DNA of 64,000 bases from Dubosiella muris (GCF_004793885.1 NZ_SRYG01000005.1:1-64000); one strand, 5' to 3'; counted from the stretch's first letter, positions 1-7,765 are shown. The notes: generated by a model from the letters alone, not told the origin. Made by a program: numbers and translations.

Positions 1-1026
1 CTGTTTCCCTCTCGACCATGGACCTTATCACCCACAGTCTGACTGCCGGCCTCTTTCTTCAAGGGCATTCGCAGTTTGATTGCATTCAGTACCCCGGGTT
101 GGGGCCATCATGCATTCAGTGCTCTACCTCCCTTGCTCATCGGCCGACGCTAGCCCTAAAGCTATTTCGGGGAGAACCAGCTATCTCCGGGTTCGATTGG
201 AATTTCTCCCCTAGCCACAGGTCATCCGCTAACTTTTCAACGGTAGTCGGTTCGGTCCTCCACAGAATTTCACTTCTGCTTCAACCTGCCCATGGCTAGA
301 TCACCCGGTTTCGGGTCTGCATCGCTCTACTCTCTCCGCCCTCTTCAGACTCGCTTTCGCTTCGGCTCCGCTCTTTCCTCGCTTAACCTCGCATCGCAAC
401 GCAACTCGCCGGTTCATTCTACAAAAGGCACGCCATCACCCCTTGACGGGCTCTGACTTCTTGTAGGCATACGGTTTCAGGTTCTCTTTCACTCCGCTCC
501 CGCGGTTCTTTTCACCTTTCCCTCACGGTACTCTTTCTCTATCGCTCACTCGTTTATATTTAGCCTTGGCGGATGGTCCCGCCTGCTTCCGACAAGATTC
601 CTCGTGTCTCGTCGTACTCAGGGTCGTTCTCGCTTCCTCTTCCCATTTCGGCTACGGGGCTTTCACCCTCTTCGGCCGCGCTTCCGTTCGCGTTTGCCTA
701 TGGTCTGTCTCTGCTTTCCTGAACCCCCTTCAACCCCGTCCCTCAGAACGGTTTGGGCTGCTCCCCTTTCGCTCGCCGCTACTCGGGGAATCACTCTTGT
801 TTTCTTTTCCTCCGGGTACTTAGATGTTTCAGTTCCCCGGGTCCCTCTCTCTACGACTATTTATTCATCCTAGAGATGACATCCCTTTCAAGATGCCGGG
901 TTTCCCCATTCGGATATCGGCGTGTCTTCGCTTCCTTACAGCTCGGCGCCGCTTTTCGCAGTTCGGTGCGTCCTTCTTCAGTTTCGAGTGGCCAGGCATC
1001 CTCCGTACGCCCTTGCCTACTTGATC
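1..1026 (-). rRNA. rrl: 23S ribosomal RNA, 5' part (cut by the left edge)
   Basis: Read on the minus strand, this carries hallmark 23S domain I sequence: a GGATGCC block near the 5' end, GGGGAAACCC, and AGTAGCGGCGAGCGAA followed by GGGGAGCAGCCC. The 5' end is set by alignment from memory to the E. coli start, so it is good to about 10 bases. Roughly the first thousand bases are present; the rest lies left of position 1. No 16S gene lies upstream (to the right); the upstream neighbours are a promoter, a terminator and tRNA genes. Confidence 0.96.
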
Positions 1027-1220
1027 AGTTGGTTCTCTTTGTTTCTTCAATGTGCTTTCTTCAAGATTTTCTTCTTTCGAAAACTGTTTTTCTCTTACTG
1101 TTTTCTCAGTGTCTTTTTTTCTCCACAACTTGCTTCAAGACCTCTTCTCTATTTGTTGTGTCTTTTCTTCAAATTTGTGTCTCCGGTTTTCAAAGATCGA
1201 ACTTCCGCGCCTCATCAGCG
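1027..1220 (-). other. 23S rRNA leader region
   Basis: About 190 bases between the apparent transcription start and the mature 23S 5' end. It contains GATCTTTGAAAAC, the kind of element usually seen near the 23S end of the 16S-23S spacer in Bacillota, and purine-rich stretches that could form the 23S processing stem. No coding capacity is convincing here. It looks like a spacer-type leader attached directly to its own promoter. Confidence 0.6.
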
Positions 1221-1227
1221 CTCACAT

Positions 1228-1256
1228 AATATATCATGGCGCTTCTTGGCTGTCAA
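1228..1256 (-). promoter_or_regulatory. Strong promoter for the 23S rRNA gene
   Basis: Minus-strand TTGACA (1251-1256) and TATATT (1228-1233) with exactly 17 bases between them. An AT-rich stretch (1261-1290) lies upstream, as in an UP element. It sits between the tRNA terminator and the 23S leader, so 23S can be transcribed without any upstream gene. Confidence 0.85.
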
Positions 1257-1307
1257 TCATTTTTATAAATATTTTTAAATATTTTTTAATGACAGTTTTG
1301 TGAGCGG

Positions 1308-1330
1308 AAAAAAAGCGTCCATCGACGCTT
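1308..1330 (-). terminator. Rho-independent terminator after tRNA-Lys/tRNA-Gly
   Basis: Minus strand: seven-base-pair stem AAGCGTC/GACGCTT with a four-base loop followed by seven U. It closes the Lys-Gly tRNA unit just before the 23S promoter. Confidence 0.85.
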
Positions 1331-1342
1331 ATGCATTCAAAC

Positions 1343-1416
1343 TGGAGCAGGTGATGAGAATCGAACTCACGTAGTCAGCTTGGAAGGCTGAAGTTCTACC
1401 ATTGAACTACACCTGC
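1343..1416 (-). tRNA. tRNA-Gly(TCC), copy 1
   Basis: 74-base cloverleaf with 7-bp acceptor stem GCAGGTG/CACCTGC, anticodon loop CTTCCAA (TCC) and encoded CCA. Identical to the copies at 1662-1735 and 5369-5442. Last gene of the Lys-Gly unit. Confidence 0.97.
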
Positions 1417-1425
1417 AAATAAAAA

Positions 1426-1501
1426 TGGTGACCCGTGGGCGATTCGAACGCCCGACCCTTTGATTAAAAGTCAAATGCTCTACCAGCTGAGCTAACGGGT
1501 C
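1426..1501 (-). tRNA. tRNA-Lys(TTT), copy 1
   Basis: 76 bases, acceptor GACCCGT/ACGGGTC, discriminator A, encoded CCA, anticodon loop CTTTTAA. Identical in sequence to the copy at 5452-5527. First gene of a two-tRNA unit with its own promoter at 1559-1587. Confidence 0.97.
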
Positions 1502-1558
1502 ACAATATCAATCGCGTCATAGGTCCAGCCCAAGGCGGTTCCGTTGACTGCGTAGTGA

Positions 1559-1587
1559 ATATTAACACGCAAAAAACGCTTTGTCAA
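1559..1587 (-). promoter_or_regulatory. Promoter of the tRNA-Lys/tRNA-Gly unit
   Basis: TTGACA (1582-1587) and TAATAT (1559-1564) on the minus strand, 17 bases apart, about 60 bases before tRNA-Lys. Confidence 0.85.
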
Positions 1588-1624
1588 ACGAAAAAGCCCA
1601 ATTCTTTTCCCACACTTTTTCACG

Positions 1625-1648
1625 AAAAAAAAGATCCTTTACAGGATC
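1625..1648 (-). terminator. Terminator of the Val-Tyr-Gln-Gly tRNA unit
   Basis: Minus-strand hairpin GATCCT/AGGATC with a four-base loop and eight U, directly after the second tRNA-Gly. Confidence 0.85.
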
Positions 1649-1661
1649 GGTTCTTTATAAA

Positions 1662-1735
1662 TGGAGCAGGTGATGAGAATCGAACTCACGTAGTCAGCTT
1701 GGAAGGCTGAAGTTCTACCATTGAACTACACCTGC
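1662..1735 (-). tRNA. tRNA-Gly(TCC), copy 2
   Basis: Same 74-base sequence as 1343-1416, encoded CCA, last gene of the Val-Tyr-Gln-Gly unit. Confidence 0.97.
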
Positions 1736-1744
1736 AATAAATAG

Positions 1745-1820
1745 TGGCTGGGGTATCTGGATTCGAACCAGAGAAATGCAGGAGTCAAAGTCCTGTGCCT
1801 TACCGCTTGGCTATACCCCA
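1745..1820 (-). tRNA. tRNA-Gln(TTG)
   Basis: 76 bases, acceptor TGGGGTA/TACCCCA, anticodon loop CTTTGAC (TTG), encoded CCA. Confidence 0.96.
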
Positions 1821-1831
1821 AAATAAAAAAA

Positions 1832-1915
1832 TGGTGGAGGAAGACAGATTCGAACTGCCGAACCATAAGGAACTGAGTTACAGTCAGCCGCGTTTAGCCA
1901 CTTCGCTATTCCTCC
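1832..1915 (-). tRNA. tRNA-Tyr(GTA)
   Basis: 84 bases with the long variable arm of class II tRNAs, acceptor GGAGGAA/TTCCTCC, anticodon loop CTGTAAC (GTA), encoded CCA. Confidence 0.96.
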
Positions 1916-1925
1916 ACAAAAAGAA

Positions 1926-2001
1926 TGGTGGAGGTTAACGGGCTCGAACCGCTGACCCTCTGCTTGTAAGGCAGACGCTCTCCCAACTGAGCTAAACCTC
2001 C
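1926..2001 (-). tRNA. tRNA-Val(TAC), copy 1
   Basis: 76 bases, acceptor GGAGGTT/AACCTCC, anticodon loop CTTACAA (TAC), encoded CCA. First gene of its unit; identical in sequence to 5612-5687. Confidence 0.97.
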
Positions 2002-2027
2002 ATGTCTTGTTCGTGATTACATTGGAA

Positions 2028-2056
2028 ATATTACCAGAGGCTCTTCGGTATGTCAA
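2028..2056 (-). promoter_or_regulatory. Promoter of the Val-Tyr-Gln-Gly tRNA unit
   Basis: TTGACA (2051-2056) and TAATAT (2028-2033), 17-base spacer, minus strand. It lies inside the last codons and stop of the upstream gene (2031-2462), so that reading frame must carry promoter sequence. Confidence 0.85.
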
Positions 2057-2462
2057 CGAGTTTTTCAAATTTTTTTGAAATTTCTTCACTCCGTGCTTGA
2101 ATGACAGTTTTGCACACCTTAACCAGGTTTTCGTAATTGATTCGTTTCATCCACAACAGCCGCCGCTCTCCCTGATACAAAAACAAATAAGAATACGCGA
2201 TTTGTCTTGGTTCGCCAAAAACCACTTTCGTTTTCAACGCTTTCAGCGCTTCGATTTTCTTTTCAGAGCGTTCGCAGTCAAACACGTTCGCATACCACGC
2301 CGGCGCCTCGTCTTCCAAAGAATATACGATCACGTGCACATCCAACCAGGCAAACACTTCCTTAAATCCGACGAGTAGTGTAAAATATTTAAATGATTTG
2401 TGGCTTGTCAAATCCGAAAGGGTGACGATTAGATCCATTGGATCCAGTTTGATCGGTTCCAT
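2031..2462 (-). CDS. Hypothetical protein, 143 aa
   Basis: I do not recognise this family. The ATG at 2462 follows a GGCGGAGGA ribosome binding site. The protein is soluble-looking, mixed alpha/beta, with aromatic and charged stretches (FVWLD-like and YLFLYQGERR segments) and a Lys/Glu-rich C-terminus; no signal peptide or membrane segment. Its 3' end overlaps the promoter of the tRNA array that follows. It is divergent from the MreB-like gene. Confidence 0.75.
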   Translation of the reverse strand: MEPIKLDPMDLIVTLSDLTSHKSFKYFTLLVGFKEVFAWLDVHVIVYSLEDEAPAWYANVFDCERSEKKIEALKALKTKVVFGEPRQIAYSYLFLYQGERRLLWMKRINYENLVKVCKTVIQARSEEISKKFEKLVDIPKSLW

Positions 2463-2545
2463 TTTCTGTCCTCCGCCTTTTTATTGTATCATAGGTTTTG
2501 AACAAGACCGCGTTTTAGCCCGTCTATAGAAAGGAAGTGATCTTT

Positions 2546-3511
2546 TTGATCCAAATTGGAATTGATCTTGGCGCCAACTCGATCCGCCTGATTTCTTTAA
2601 ACGATGGAATCATCTTCGACGAGCCTTGTATGATCGCGCTCGACGAGCACAACCACGTTCTCGCCATTGGACGCGAGGCGTTTGAAATGAAAGGACTGGA
2701 ATCCAATTCCGTCCGGGTCGTTTCCCCTATTTCCAATACCCGAGTCGATATCGCCGCTTTGACGCTGCTTCTCGAACAGCTGTGCGACCAGTTTAAGATT
2801 TTTCGTTTTTTCACAAAAACGACCGTGCTGTTTTCGTATCCGACCAGCCTCTCCAACGAAGGCTGCGAGCAAATCAAAAACGCACTGCTCGATTTGGGCG
2901 CCAGCAAAGTGTATTATGATCGCGAAATCTGGTTTGCCGCCATTGGCTCCCGCCTCGATCTTTCGCTGCCCGTAGCCAGCTGCGTCATGAATATCGGCTA
3001 CAGCAACTGTGATATCGCCATCTTTCAGGAAGGCGATATCAAACAGTACAGCCGTGGGCCTTTCGCAGGCATTCAAATCGGACAGCTCATTCGCAACTGG
3101 CTGAAAAAGTCCCATAATATAACCGTGACCGAAGCGACACTGGAAGACATCGTGCGAACGCTTGGAACCGTTATTCAGGAAACCGATCCTCTTCACGTCA
3201 CGATCCAGGGCTCCAACACCCAAACCCACACCTTAACGACAATGACTCTAAGCGGAAACGAGATCGCCTTTTTGCTCGCGCCGCTCGTTAACGATTTGGC
3301 GCAATGGATCCTCGGCTTTCTCGCCTCTGTTCCCATCGAAACCCAAAAAGACATCCTGCTTCGCGGCATCGTGTGTTCCGGCGGCTCCATGACATTGACT
3401 GGGCTGCCGAAAAAGCTGCAGGAATTGATTGGATGTCCGGTTTATTTGACTGATCATCCGCTGTACACCATCACAAGCGGCCTTGAAATCGTTTTAGACC
3501 AGATGGACTGA
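2546..3511 (+). CDS. mreB: MreB/Mbl-like actin-fold protein, 321 aa
   Basis: Actin-family ATPase expected to form filaments under the membrane that guide cell-wall synthesis. The first phosphate motif IGIDLGAN opens the protein; an FSYPTSL segment and a late GGSMTLTGLP phosphate loop match MreB architecture, and length is close to the usual 330-345. Identity to typical MreB is clearly reduced. I choose TTG at 2546: the SD AAAGGAAG (2530-2537) is correctly spaced there, while the alternative GTG at 2537 overlaps the SD. No mreC/mreD follows; the gene stands alone before a terminator. A ParM-like or other actin paralogue is possible. Confidence 0.75.
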   Translation: MIQIGIDLGANSIRLISLNDGIIFDEPCMIALDEHNHVLAIGREAFEMKGLESNSVRVVSPISNTRVDIAALTLLLEQLCDQFKIFRFFTKTTVLFSYPTSLSNEGCEQIKNALLDLGASKVYYDREIWFAAIGSRLDLSLPVASCVMNIGYSNCDIAIFQEGDIKQYSRGPFAGIQIGQLIRNWLKKSHNITVTEATLEDIVRTLGTVIQETDPLHVTIQGSNTQTHTLTTMTLSGNEIAFLLAPLVNDLAQWILGFLASVPIETQKDILLRGIVCSGGSMTLTGLPKKLQELIGCPVYLTDHPLYTITSGLEIVLDQMD

Positions 3512-3528
3512 CAAGAAAAAGAAATGAA

Positions 3529-3562
3529 AATGCAGCAAGATCACTCGCTGCATTTTTCTTTT
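3529..3562. terminator. Bidirectional terminator
   Basis: Stem ATGCAGC/GCTGCAT with a ten-base loop and T-rich DNA on the mreB side. It lies between the convergent mreB-like gene and the small gene at 3561-3827. Confidence 0.75.
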
Positions 3563-3827
3563 ACGATTGTTCCGTGCCTTCCACCATTTCGGTTTCAGCA
3601 TCCACCTGGTTTTCCGCCTGCTGGGCGGCGTCGCCTTCCTCATTGACTTGCGCGTCGTTTTTCGGGGCTTCCTGCTCCGGATTTGTTTGCGTTTCCGTCA
3701 CTTGATCCTCCTGGATCTGCTCTTCTTCCGTCGTCTCGCCTTTGTTGCCGGCCCAGATTGCCGCAACTAGCGCAATCACGATGATCACCACGATCAGCAC
3801 GGTGATCCATGTCTTTTTATTCTCCAT
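3561..3827 (-). CDS. Small membrane-anchored acidic protein, 88 aa
   Basis: One N-terminal membrane segment (about residues 6-25, WITVLIVVIIVIALVAAIW) followed by a highly acidic Glu/Gln/Asn/Thr-rich tail with no Cys. SD CGGAGG precedes the ATG at 3827. The layout suggests a type II anchored extracytoplasmic tail or a lipid-independent surface tether. No family is recognised; a similarly built small gene lies at 62141-62377. Confidence 0.7.
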   Translation of the reverse strand: MENKKTWITVLIVVIIVIALVAAIWAGNKGETTEEEQIQEDQVTETQTNPEQEAPKNDAQVNEEGDAAQQAENQVDAETEMVEGTEQS

Positions 3828-3992
3828 GTTTTGCCTCCGTTTCTCTCCATTGTCCGTCCCTTTGAGGCTTTTCTTGAGCCACTTTCATTATAGTAAGCCC
3901 TATCCAAAATCATGCATACAATGCTCAAAAATCGCAATGTTTTCCAGCGTTTCCCCCGTTTTCTTCCATTCTTCCCGGAAAATAAGATATTT
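3828..3992. other. Intergenic region without a recognised gene
   Basis: The 5' flank of the small gene at 3561-3827; no ORF with a ribosome binding site and no convincing promoter hexamers seen on either strand. Confidence 0.5.
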
Positions 3993-4104
3993 AAAAAAAA
4001 CGAGCGGACATCGTCCGCTCAGAAAGGAAAATATACCCGAGACACAGCTCATGTTCCATGTCTCCGGCGTGCTTACATTATTTGGGATGACTGTAAGCAG
4101 ATAT
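3993..4104 (-). ncRNA. Candidate small RNA or structured htrA 3' UTR
   Basis: Three consecutive minus-strand hairpins: GCTTACA/TGTAAGC (4071-4098), GAGACA/TGTCTC (4039-4064) and a terminator stem of eight pairs with three-base loop (4001-4020) followed by eight U. A TATACT box (4106-4111) lies just upstream but its -35 is poor. It may be an independent RNA of about 110 bases or simply the 3' UTR of htrA. No known RNA family recognised. Confidence 0.4.
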
Positions 4105-4142
4105 AAGTATACACGTTTATATTTCGAAAATCTACCCCAGAT

Positions 4143-5240
4143 TTAATTTTGTGACGAGCCAAGAACAAGCTCCACCGTCTGCCGCGAACCATCCCGCTCA
4201 ATTTCCATCGTCAGCGTATCGCCCGCTTGGTGGCTTCGAACGATTTTCTTCACATCCGCCGCCGAATCAACCGCTTCTTTATCAATCGAAACGATTCGGT
4301 CCATGACGCGCAGCCCCGCTTGATCCGCCGCCCCGTTTTCCACGATTTGCGCGATATAAACGCCAGCCGCCCCCTGTCGGGAATCGTCGACTAAACTTAC
4401 ATGCATCGCGGCCCGGTTCGTTACGGCGCCATCGTTCATCAGCTGTTGCGCTACCGCCATCGCCTCGTCGACCGGAATCGCGAATCCAAGCCCCTCGATG
4501 CCTTCCGAACTCGTCTTCGCGTTCACGATGCCAATCAAGGAGCCGGACGCGTCAAACAAGCCGCCGCCGGAATTTCCCGGATTCACGGCCGCATCCGTTT
4601 GCAGCAGCGTCATCGGTTCCCCGTCGACTTCAATTTCCCGATCCAGCGCCGACAAAATACCAGTCGTTACCGTTCCGCCCAGCGAACCGAGCGGATTGCC
4701 GATTGCGATCGTCGTCTGCCCGACTTGAAGATTGGAGGAAGTGCCGATTCGCGCGGCCGGCAGTCCTTGCGCGTCCACTTTCAACACCGCCACGTCGCTG
4801 ACTTCGTCGCTCCCCACGACGCTTGCTTCATAGGTTTGCCCGGTGGTCGTTTTGACCGCAATGGAAGACGCGCCGGAAATCACGTGATGATTTGTGATGA
4901 TGTATCCATCCTCGCTTACGATCACGCCGCTTCCCGCTCCTTGCTCAATGGCGTAGCCGGAAAAAACCGGATTGTCCTCTCTTGTTTCGGTTGTGATTTC
5001 CACAACGCTTTGCCGGCACGATTCCACGACCGCGCTCAAATCGGTTTCCGGCGAAGCCATCACGCTTTGCGCCGGCGTGGCCGTCGATTCGTCTTGATTT
5101 CCGTGTAGCGTCGCATACGCGTAGCCGCCCGCCGCCCCCGACAAGCTTGCGCACACCATGCCCGCGCACACGCCTGCCGCGAGCCACCCCTTTCGTACGC
5201 GATGCATCGTATATACTGGTGGTTTCTTGGTTGGTTTCAT
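4143..5240 (-). CDS. htrA: HtrA/DegP-like serine protease, membrane-anchored, 365 aa
   Basis: Quality-control protease acting on misfolded extracytoplasmic proteins. A short basic N-terminus and one hydrophobic anchor (about residues 18-45) precede a trypsin-like domain with His119 (TNHHV), Asp149 (SDVAVL) and Ser224 (GNSGGG), then one PDZ domain from about 275 to the end. The frame is open upstream to 5396, but that part crosses a tRNA gene and a terminator; ATG at 5240 with SD GGAAGGAGCG is the credible start. Monocistronic, with a structured 3' region. Confidence 0.93.
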   Translation of the reverse strand: MKPTKKPPVYTMHRVRKGWLAAGVCAGMVCASLSGAAGGYAYATLHGNQDESTATPAQSVMASPETDLSAVVESCRQSVVEITTETREDNPVFSGYAIEQGAGSGVIVSEDGYIITNHHVISGASSIAVKTTTGQTYEASVVGSDEVSDVAVLKVDAQGLPAARIGTSSNLQVGQTTIAIGNPLGSLGGTVTTGILSALDREIEVDGEPMTLLQTDAAVNPGNSGGGLFDASGSLIGIVNAKTSSEGIEGLGFAIPVDEAMAVAQQLMNDGAVTNRAAMHVSLVDDSRQGAAGVYIAQIVENGAADQAGLRVMDRIVSIDKEAVDSAADVKKIVRSHQAGDTLTMEIERDGSRQTVELVLGSSQN

Positions 5241-5330
5241 TTCATTCGCTCCTTCCGTCTTTCTGGAGGCATCGTACCTCGGCATCCTTAAACGGAGCTT
5301 AAAAAAAAATAAAAAGAACAACCAGAAACA

Positions 5331-5355
5331 AAAAAAAAGCGTCCTAAGACGCTTT
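5331..5355 (-). terminator. Terminator of the second tRNA array
   Basis: Minus-strand stem AGCGTC/GACGCT, four-base loop, eight U, directly after tRNA-Gly copy 3. Confidence 0.85.
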
Positions 5356-5368
5356 GCTTTACGAACAA

Positions 5369-5442
5369 TGGAGCAGGTGATGAGAATCGAACTCACGTAG
5401 TCAGCTTGGAAGGCTGAAGTTCTACCATTGAACTACACCTGC
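5369..5442 (-). tRNA. tRNA-Gly(TCC), copy 3
   Basis: Identical to 1343-1416 and 1662-1735; encoded CCA. Last gene of the Val-Thr-Lys-Gly array. Confidence 0.97.
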
Positions 5443-5451
5443 AAATAAAAA

Positions 5452-5527
5452 TGGTGACCCGTGGGCGATTCGAACGCCCGACCCTTTGATTAAAAGTCAA
5501 ATGCTCTACCAGCTGAGCTAACGGGTC
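5452..5527 (-). tRNA. tRNA-Lys(TTT), copy 2
   Basis: Identical to 1426-1501; same nine-base spacing to the following tRNA-Gly, which points to duplication of the Lys-Gly segment. Confidence 0.97.
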
Positions 5528-5530
5528 ACA

Positions 5531-5606
<76 letters not shown>

Positions 5607-5611
5607 ATAAA

Positions 5612-5687
5612 TGGTGGAGGTTAACGGGCTCGAACCGCTGACCCTCTGCTTGTAAGGCAGACGCTCTCCCAACTGAGCTAAACCTCC
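5612..5687 (-). tRNA. tRNA-Val(TAC), copy 2
   Basis: Identical to 1926-2001. First gene of the second array. Confidence 0.97.
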
Positions 5688-5700
5688 GTAACGCTCATTT

Positions 5701-5729
5701 ATAATATCCCGAACTTTCGGAAATGTCAA
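5701..5729 (-). promoter_or_regulatory. Promoter of the Val-Thr-Lys-Gly tRNA array
   Basis: TTGACA (5724-5729) and TATTAT (5701-5706), 17-base spacer, AT-rich upstream DNA. Confidence 0.85.
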
Positions 5730-5765
5730 CGAATTTTCGAAAAAAATTTCAAACTTTTTTCTCTC

Positions 5766-5887
5766 AAAAGAAAAGCTACCAAAGGAGGATAAAACCTGGT
5801 AGCTTTCGGGAGAGTTGAAGACCCTCGTTGATGGGACAAGGATCTTCGTTGGCTGTAAACAGTCAGTGATGGAGTCATCTGACTGTT
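5766..5887 (-). ncRNA. Candidate three-hairpin small RNA with C-rich loops
   Basis: On the minus strand: hairpin AACAGTCAG/CTGACTGTT (5858-5887), hairpin GAAGATCC/GGGTCTTC (5817-5847, needing one G-U pair that exists only on this strand), and terminator hairpin AAAGCTACC/GGTAGCTTT (5772-5806) with a U-rich tail. The loops contain ACTCCATC, GTCCCATC and ATCCTCC, all able to pair with SD-like sequence. No ORF. A promoter (5893-5921) places the start exactly at the first hairpin. No known family recognised; a riboregulator is an inference. Confidence 0.55.
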
Positions 5888-5892
5888 TTACT

Positions 5893-5921
5893 ATTTAAAC
5901 ATATTGTTCTAGAGAAATCAA
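5893..5921 (-). promoter_or_regulatory. Putative promoter of the candidate RNA
   Basis: TTGATT (5916-5921) and TTAAAT (5893-5898), 17-base spacer, in the gap downstream of the glucosidase gene. Confidence 0.5.
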
Positions 5922-5950
5922 ATCATTTTACAAACATCGCATAAGATACA

Positions 5951-7651
5951 CTACGCTTTTTTTGTCTCTTCTTTGATCCACACAATTCCCTCGTAAGGTG
6001 TCAGCGTCACCGCTTTTTCAAAAGGTTTAAGCGAATCGTTGCCGATCCATGGCGTGTATCCTTCCTCCAGCAGTGCGTCCGGCCATTCGACGGTTTGCGG
6101 CTGCTCGCTGAAATTGCACGCCACAAGCAGCTTTTGTCCCTCGTATTCCCGTGTAAACACGTAGACGTTATCGTCCTCCTCCATGTATTGACGATACGTT
6201 CCATACGGAACGACTTTGTTCGTGTGCCGCAAAGCGATTAGACGCTGATAAAAATGGAACACCGAATCTGGATCGGCGATTTCTTGTTTCGCGTTGATCT
6301 CGGTATAATTCGGGTTGACGCCGATCCATGGCTCAACCGAAGAAAATCCCGCATACGCTTCGTCGCTCCACTGCATCGGCGTTCTGGCATTGTCGCGCGA
6401 CAATTTGTAAACGCCCTCCATAAACTCTTCCTCGCGCATCGCGCCGGTTTCCTTTACGAGTTCCCGATAGGCGTTCAAAATCTCGATATCGTGGTACGCG
6501 TCGATCGAAGGAAAGCGGACGTTTGTCATCCCCAGCTCCTCGCCCTGGTAAATGTACGGCGTGCCTTGATGCATATGCAAGCAGAGCGCCAGCATTTTCG
6601 CGGACTTTTTGCGCCACGCCTTCTTGTCGCTGCCCCAGCGGGAAACGATGCGCGGCTGGTCGTGGTTGTCCCAGTACAACGAGTTCCATCCCCGACCGTC
6701 GAGTCCTTCCTGCCACTTTTTGAAGTTGGCTTTCATCTTTTTTAAATCAAAAGGCATCGGTGACCACTTTCCATATTTTCCATGGTCGATGTCCATCATT
6801 TCGAACTGGAACACCATATTCAGCTCGTTTTCCTCACTGCCCGCGTAGCGCTGCGCCTCTTCGATCGTCGCTCCGGGCGCTTCGCCAACTGTCACGATAT
6901 CGTATTTGGACAGCACTTCCTTGTTCATCTCTTTCAAGTACGCGTGCACGCGCGGCCCGTTGCAGCAAAACTCCATCGAATTGCCATACGCTCCACCATG
7001 GGTTTCGCCATCCGGAAACGCCTGGTCTTTCGAAATGAGATTGATGACATCCATGCGGAATCCGTCGATTCCCTTATCCAGCCACCAGGTCATCATTTTA
7101 TAAACCGATTGGCGGACCCGCTCGTTTTCCCAGTTCAAATCGGGCTGCTTTTCCGCGAAAATGTGCAAATACCATTGTCCCGTTTGCTCGTCGTATTTCC
7201 ACGCCGGGCCGGAAAACGCCGAACCCCAGTTGTTGGGCGCCTGATCCGCCTTTCCATCTTTCCAAATATAGTAGTCGCGATACGGGTTGTCTTTGGATTT
7301 TCGGCTTTCAACGAACCATTCGTGCTCGTCCGAGGTGTGGTTGACAACCAGATCCATCACGATTTTCAACCCTTTTTCATGGGCCTCTTTCAGCAAAAGA
7401 TCAAAGTCCTCCATCGTCCCAAATTCATCCATGATCGCTTGGTAGTCGGAAATGTCATAGCCGTTGTCCGCGTTGGGCGACTGGTATACAGGCGAAAGCC
7501 AAAGCACATCGACGCCTAAATCCGCCAAATAGTCAAGCCTTTCCCGGATTCCATTCAAATCACCGATCCCGTCGTCGTTGGAATCGTTAAAGCTCCGTGG
7601 ATAAATTTGATAAATCACACTTTCTTTCCACCAGGTTTCCATCGGTTTCAT
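5951..7651 (-). CDS. malL: GH13 alpha-glucosidase (oligo-1,6-glucosidase type), 566 aa
   Basis: Hydrolyses terminal alpha-1,6/alpha-1,4 links of isomaltose- or maltose-type oligosaccharides in the cytoplasm. Conserved GH13 blocks are present: QIYPRSF, VVNHTSDEH, GFRMDVIN with nucleophile Asp201, VGEAPG with acid/base Glu257, and WDNHDQPR with Asp331, which match the spacing of Bacillus oligo-1,6-glucosidase. Length is typical. SD GGAGG lies ten bases before ATG 7651; ATG four codons later is also possible. No sugar transporter sits beside it. Trehalose-6-phosphate hydrolase is the main alternative. Confidence 0.9.
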   Translation of the reverse strand: MKPMETWWKESVIYQIYPRSFNDSNDDGIGDLNGIRERLDYLADLGVDVLWLSPVYQSPNADNGYDISDYQAIMDEFGTMEDFDLLLKEAHEKGLKIVMDLVVNHTSDEHEWFVESRKSKDNPYRDYYIWKDGKADQAPNNWGSAFSGPAWKYDEQTGQWYLHIFAEKQPDLNWENERVRQSVYKMMTWWLDKGIDGFRMDVINLISKDQAFPDGETHGGAYGNSMEFCCNGPRVHAYLKEMNKEVLSKYDIVTVGEAPGATIEEAQRYAGSEENELNMVFQFEMMDIDHGKYGKWSPMPFDLKKMKANFKKWQEGLDGRGWNSLYWDNHDQPRIVSRWGSDKKAWRKKSAKMLALCLHMHQGTPYIYQGEELGMTNVRFPSIDAYHDIEILNAYRELVKETGAMREEEFMEGVYKLSRDNARTPMQWSDEAYAGFSSVEPWIGVNPNYTEINAKQEIADPDSVFHFYQRLIALRHTNKVVPYGTYRQYMEEDDNVYVFTREYEGQKLLVACNFSEQPQTVEWPDALLEEGYTPWIGNDSLKPFEKAVTLTPYEGIVWIKEETKKA

Positions 7652-7765
7652 CTTTTCTTTTCCTCCATCTTCTCTTTCTCGTTGTTTGATGGCTTTATTG
7701 TACCGACTTTCCCTTTTGATTTCTCACACTTTCAAATCCAAAAATCACACGATTTCACCACAGGC

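Noticed and set aside
1-1020. Several open frames within the first kilobase
   Set aside because: They lie entirely within the 23S rRNA gene.
4143-5396. Longer HtrA starting at 5396
   Set aside because: The extra part crosses tRNA-Gly and its terminator; a good SD precedes ATG 5240.
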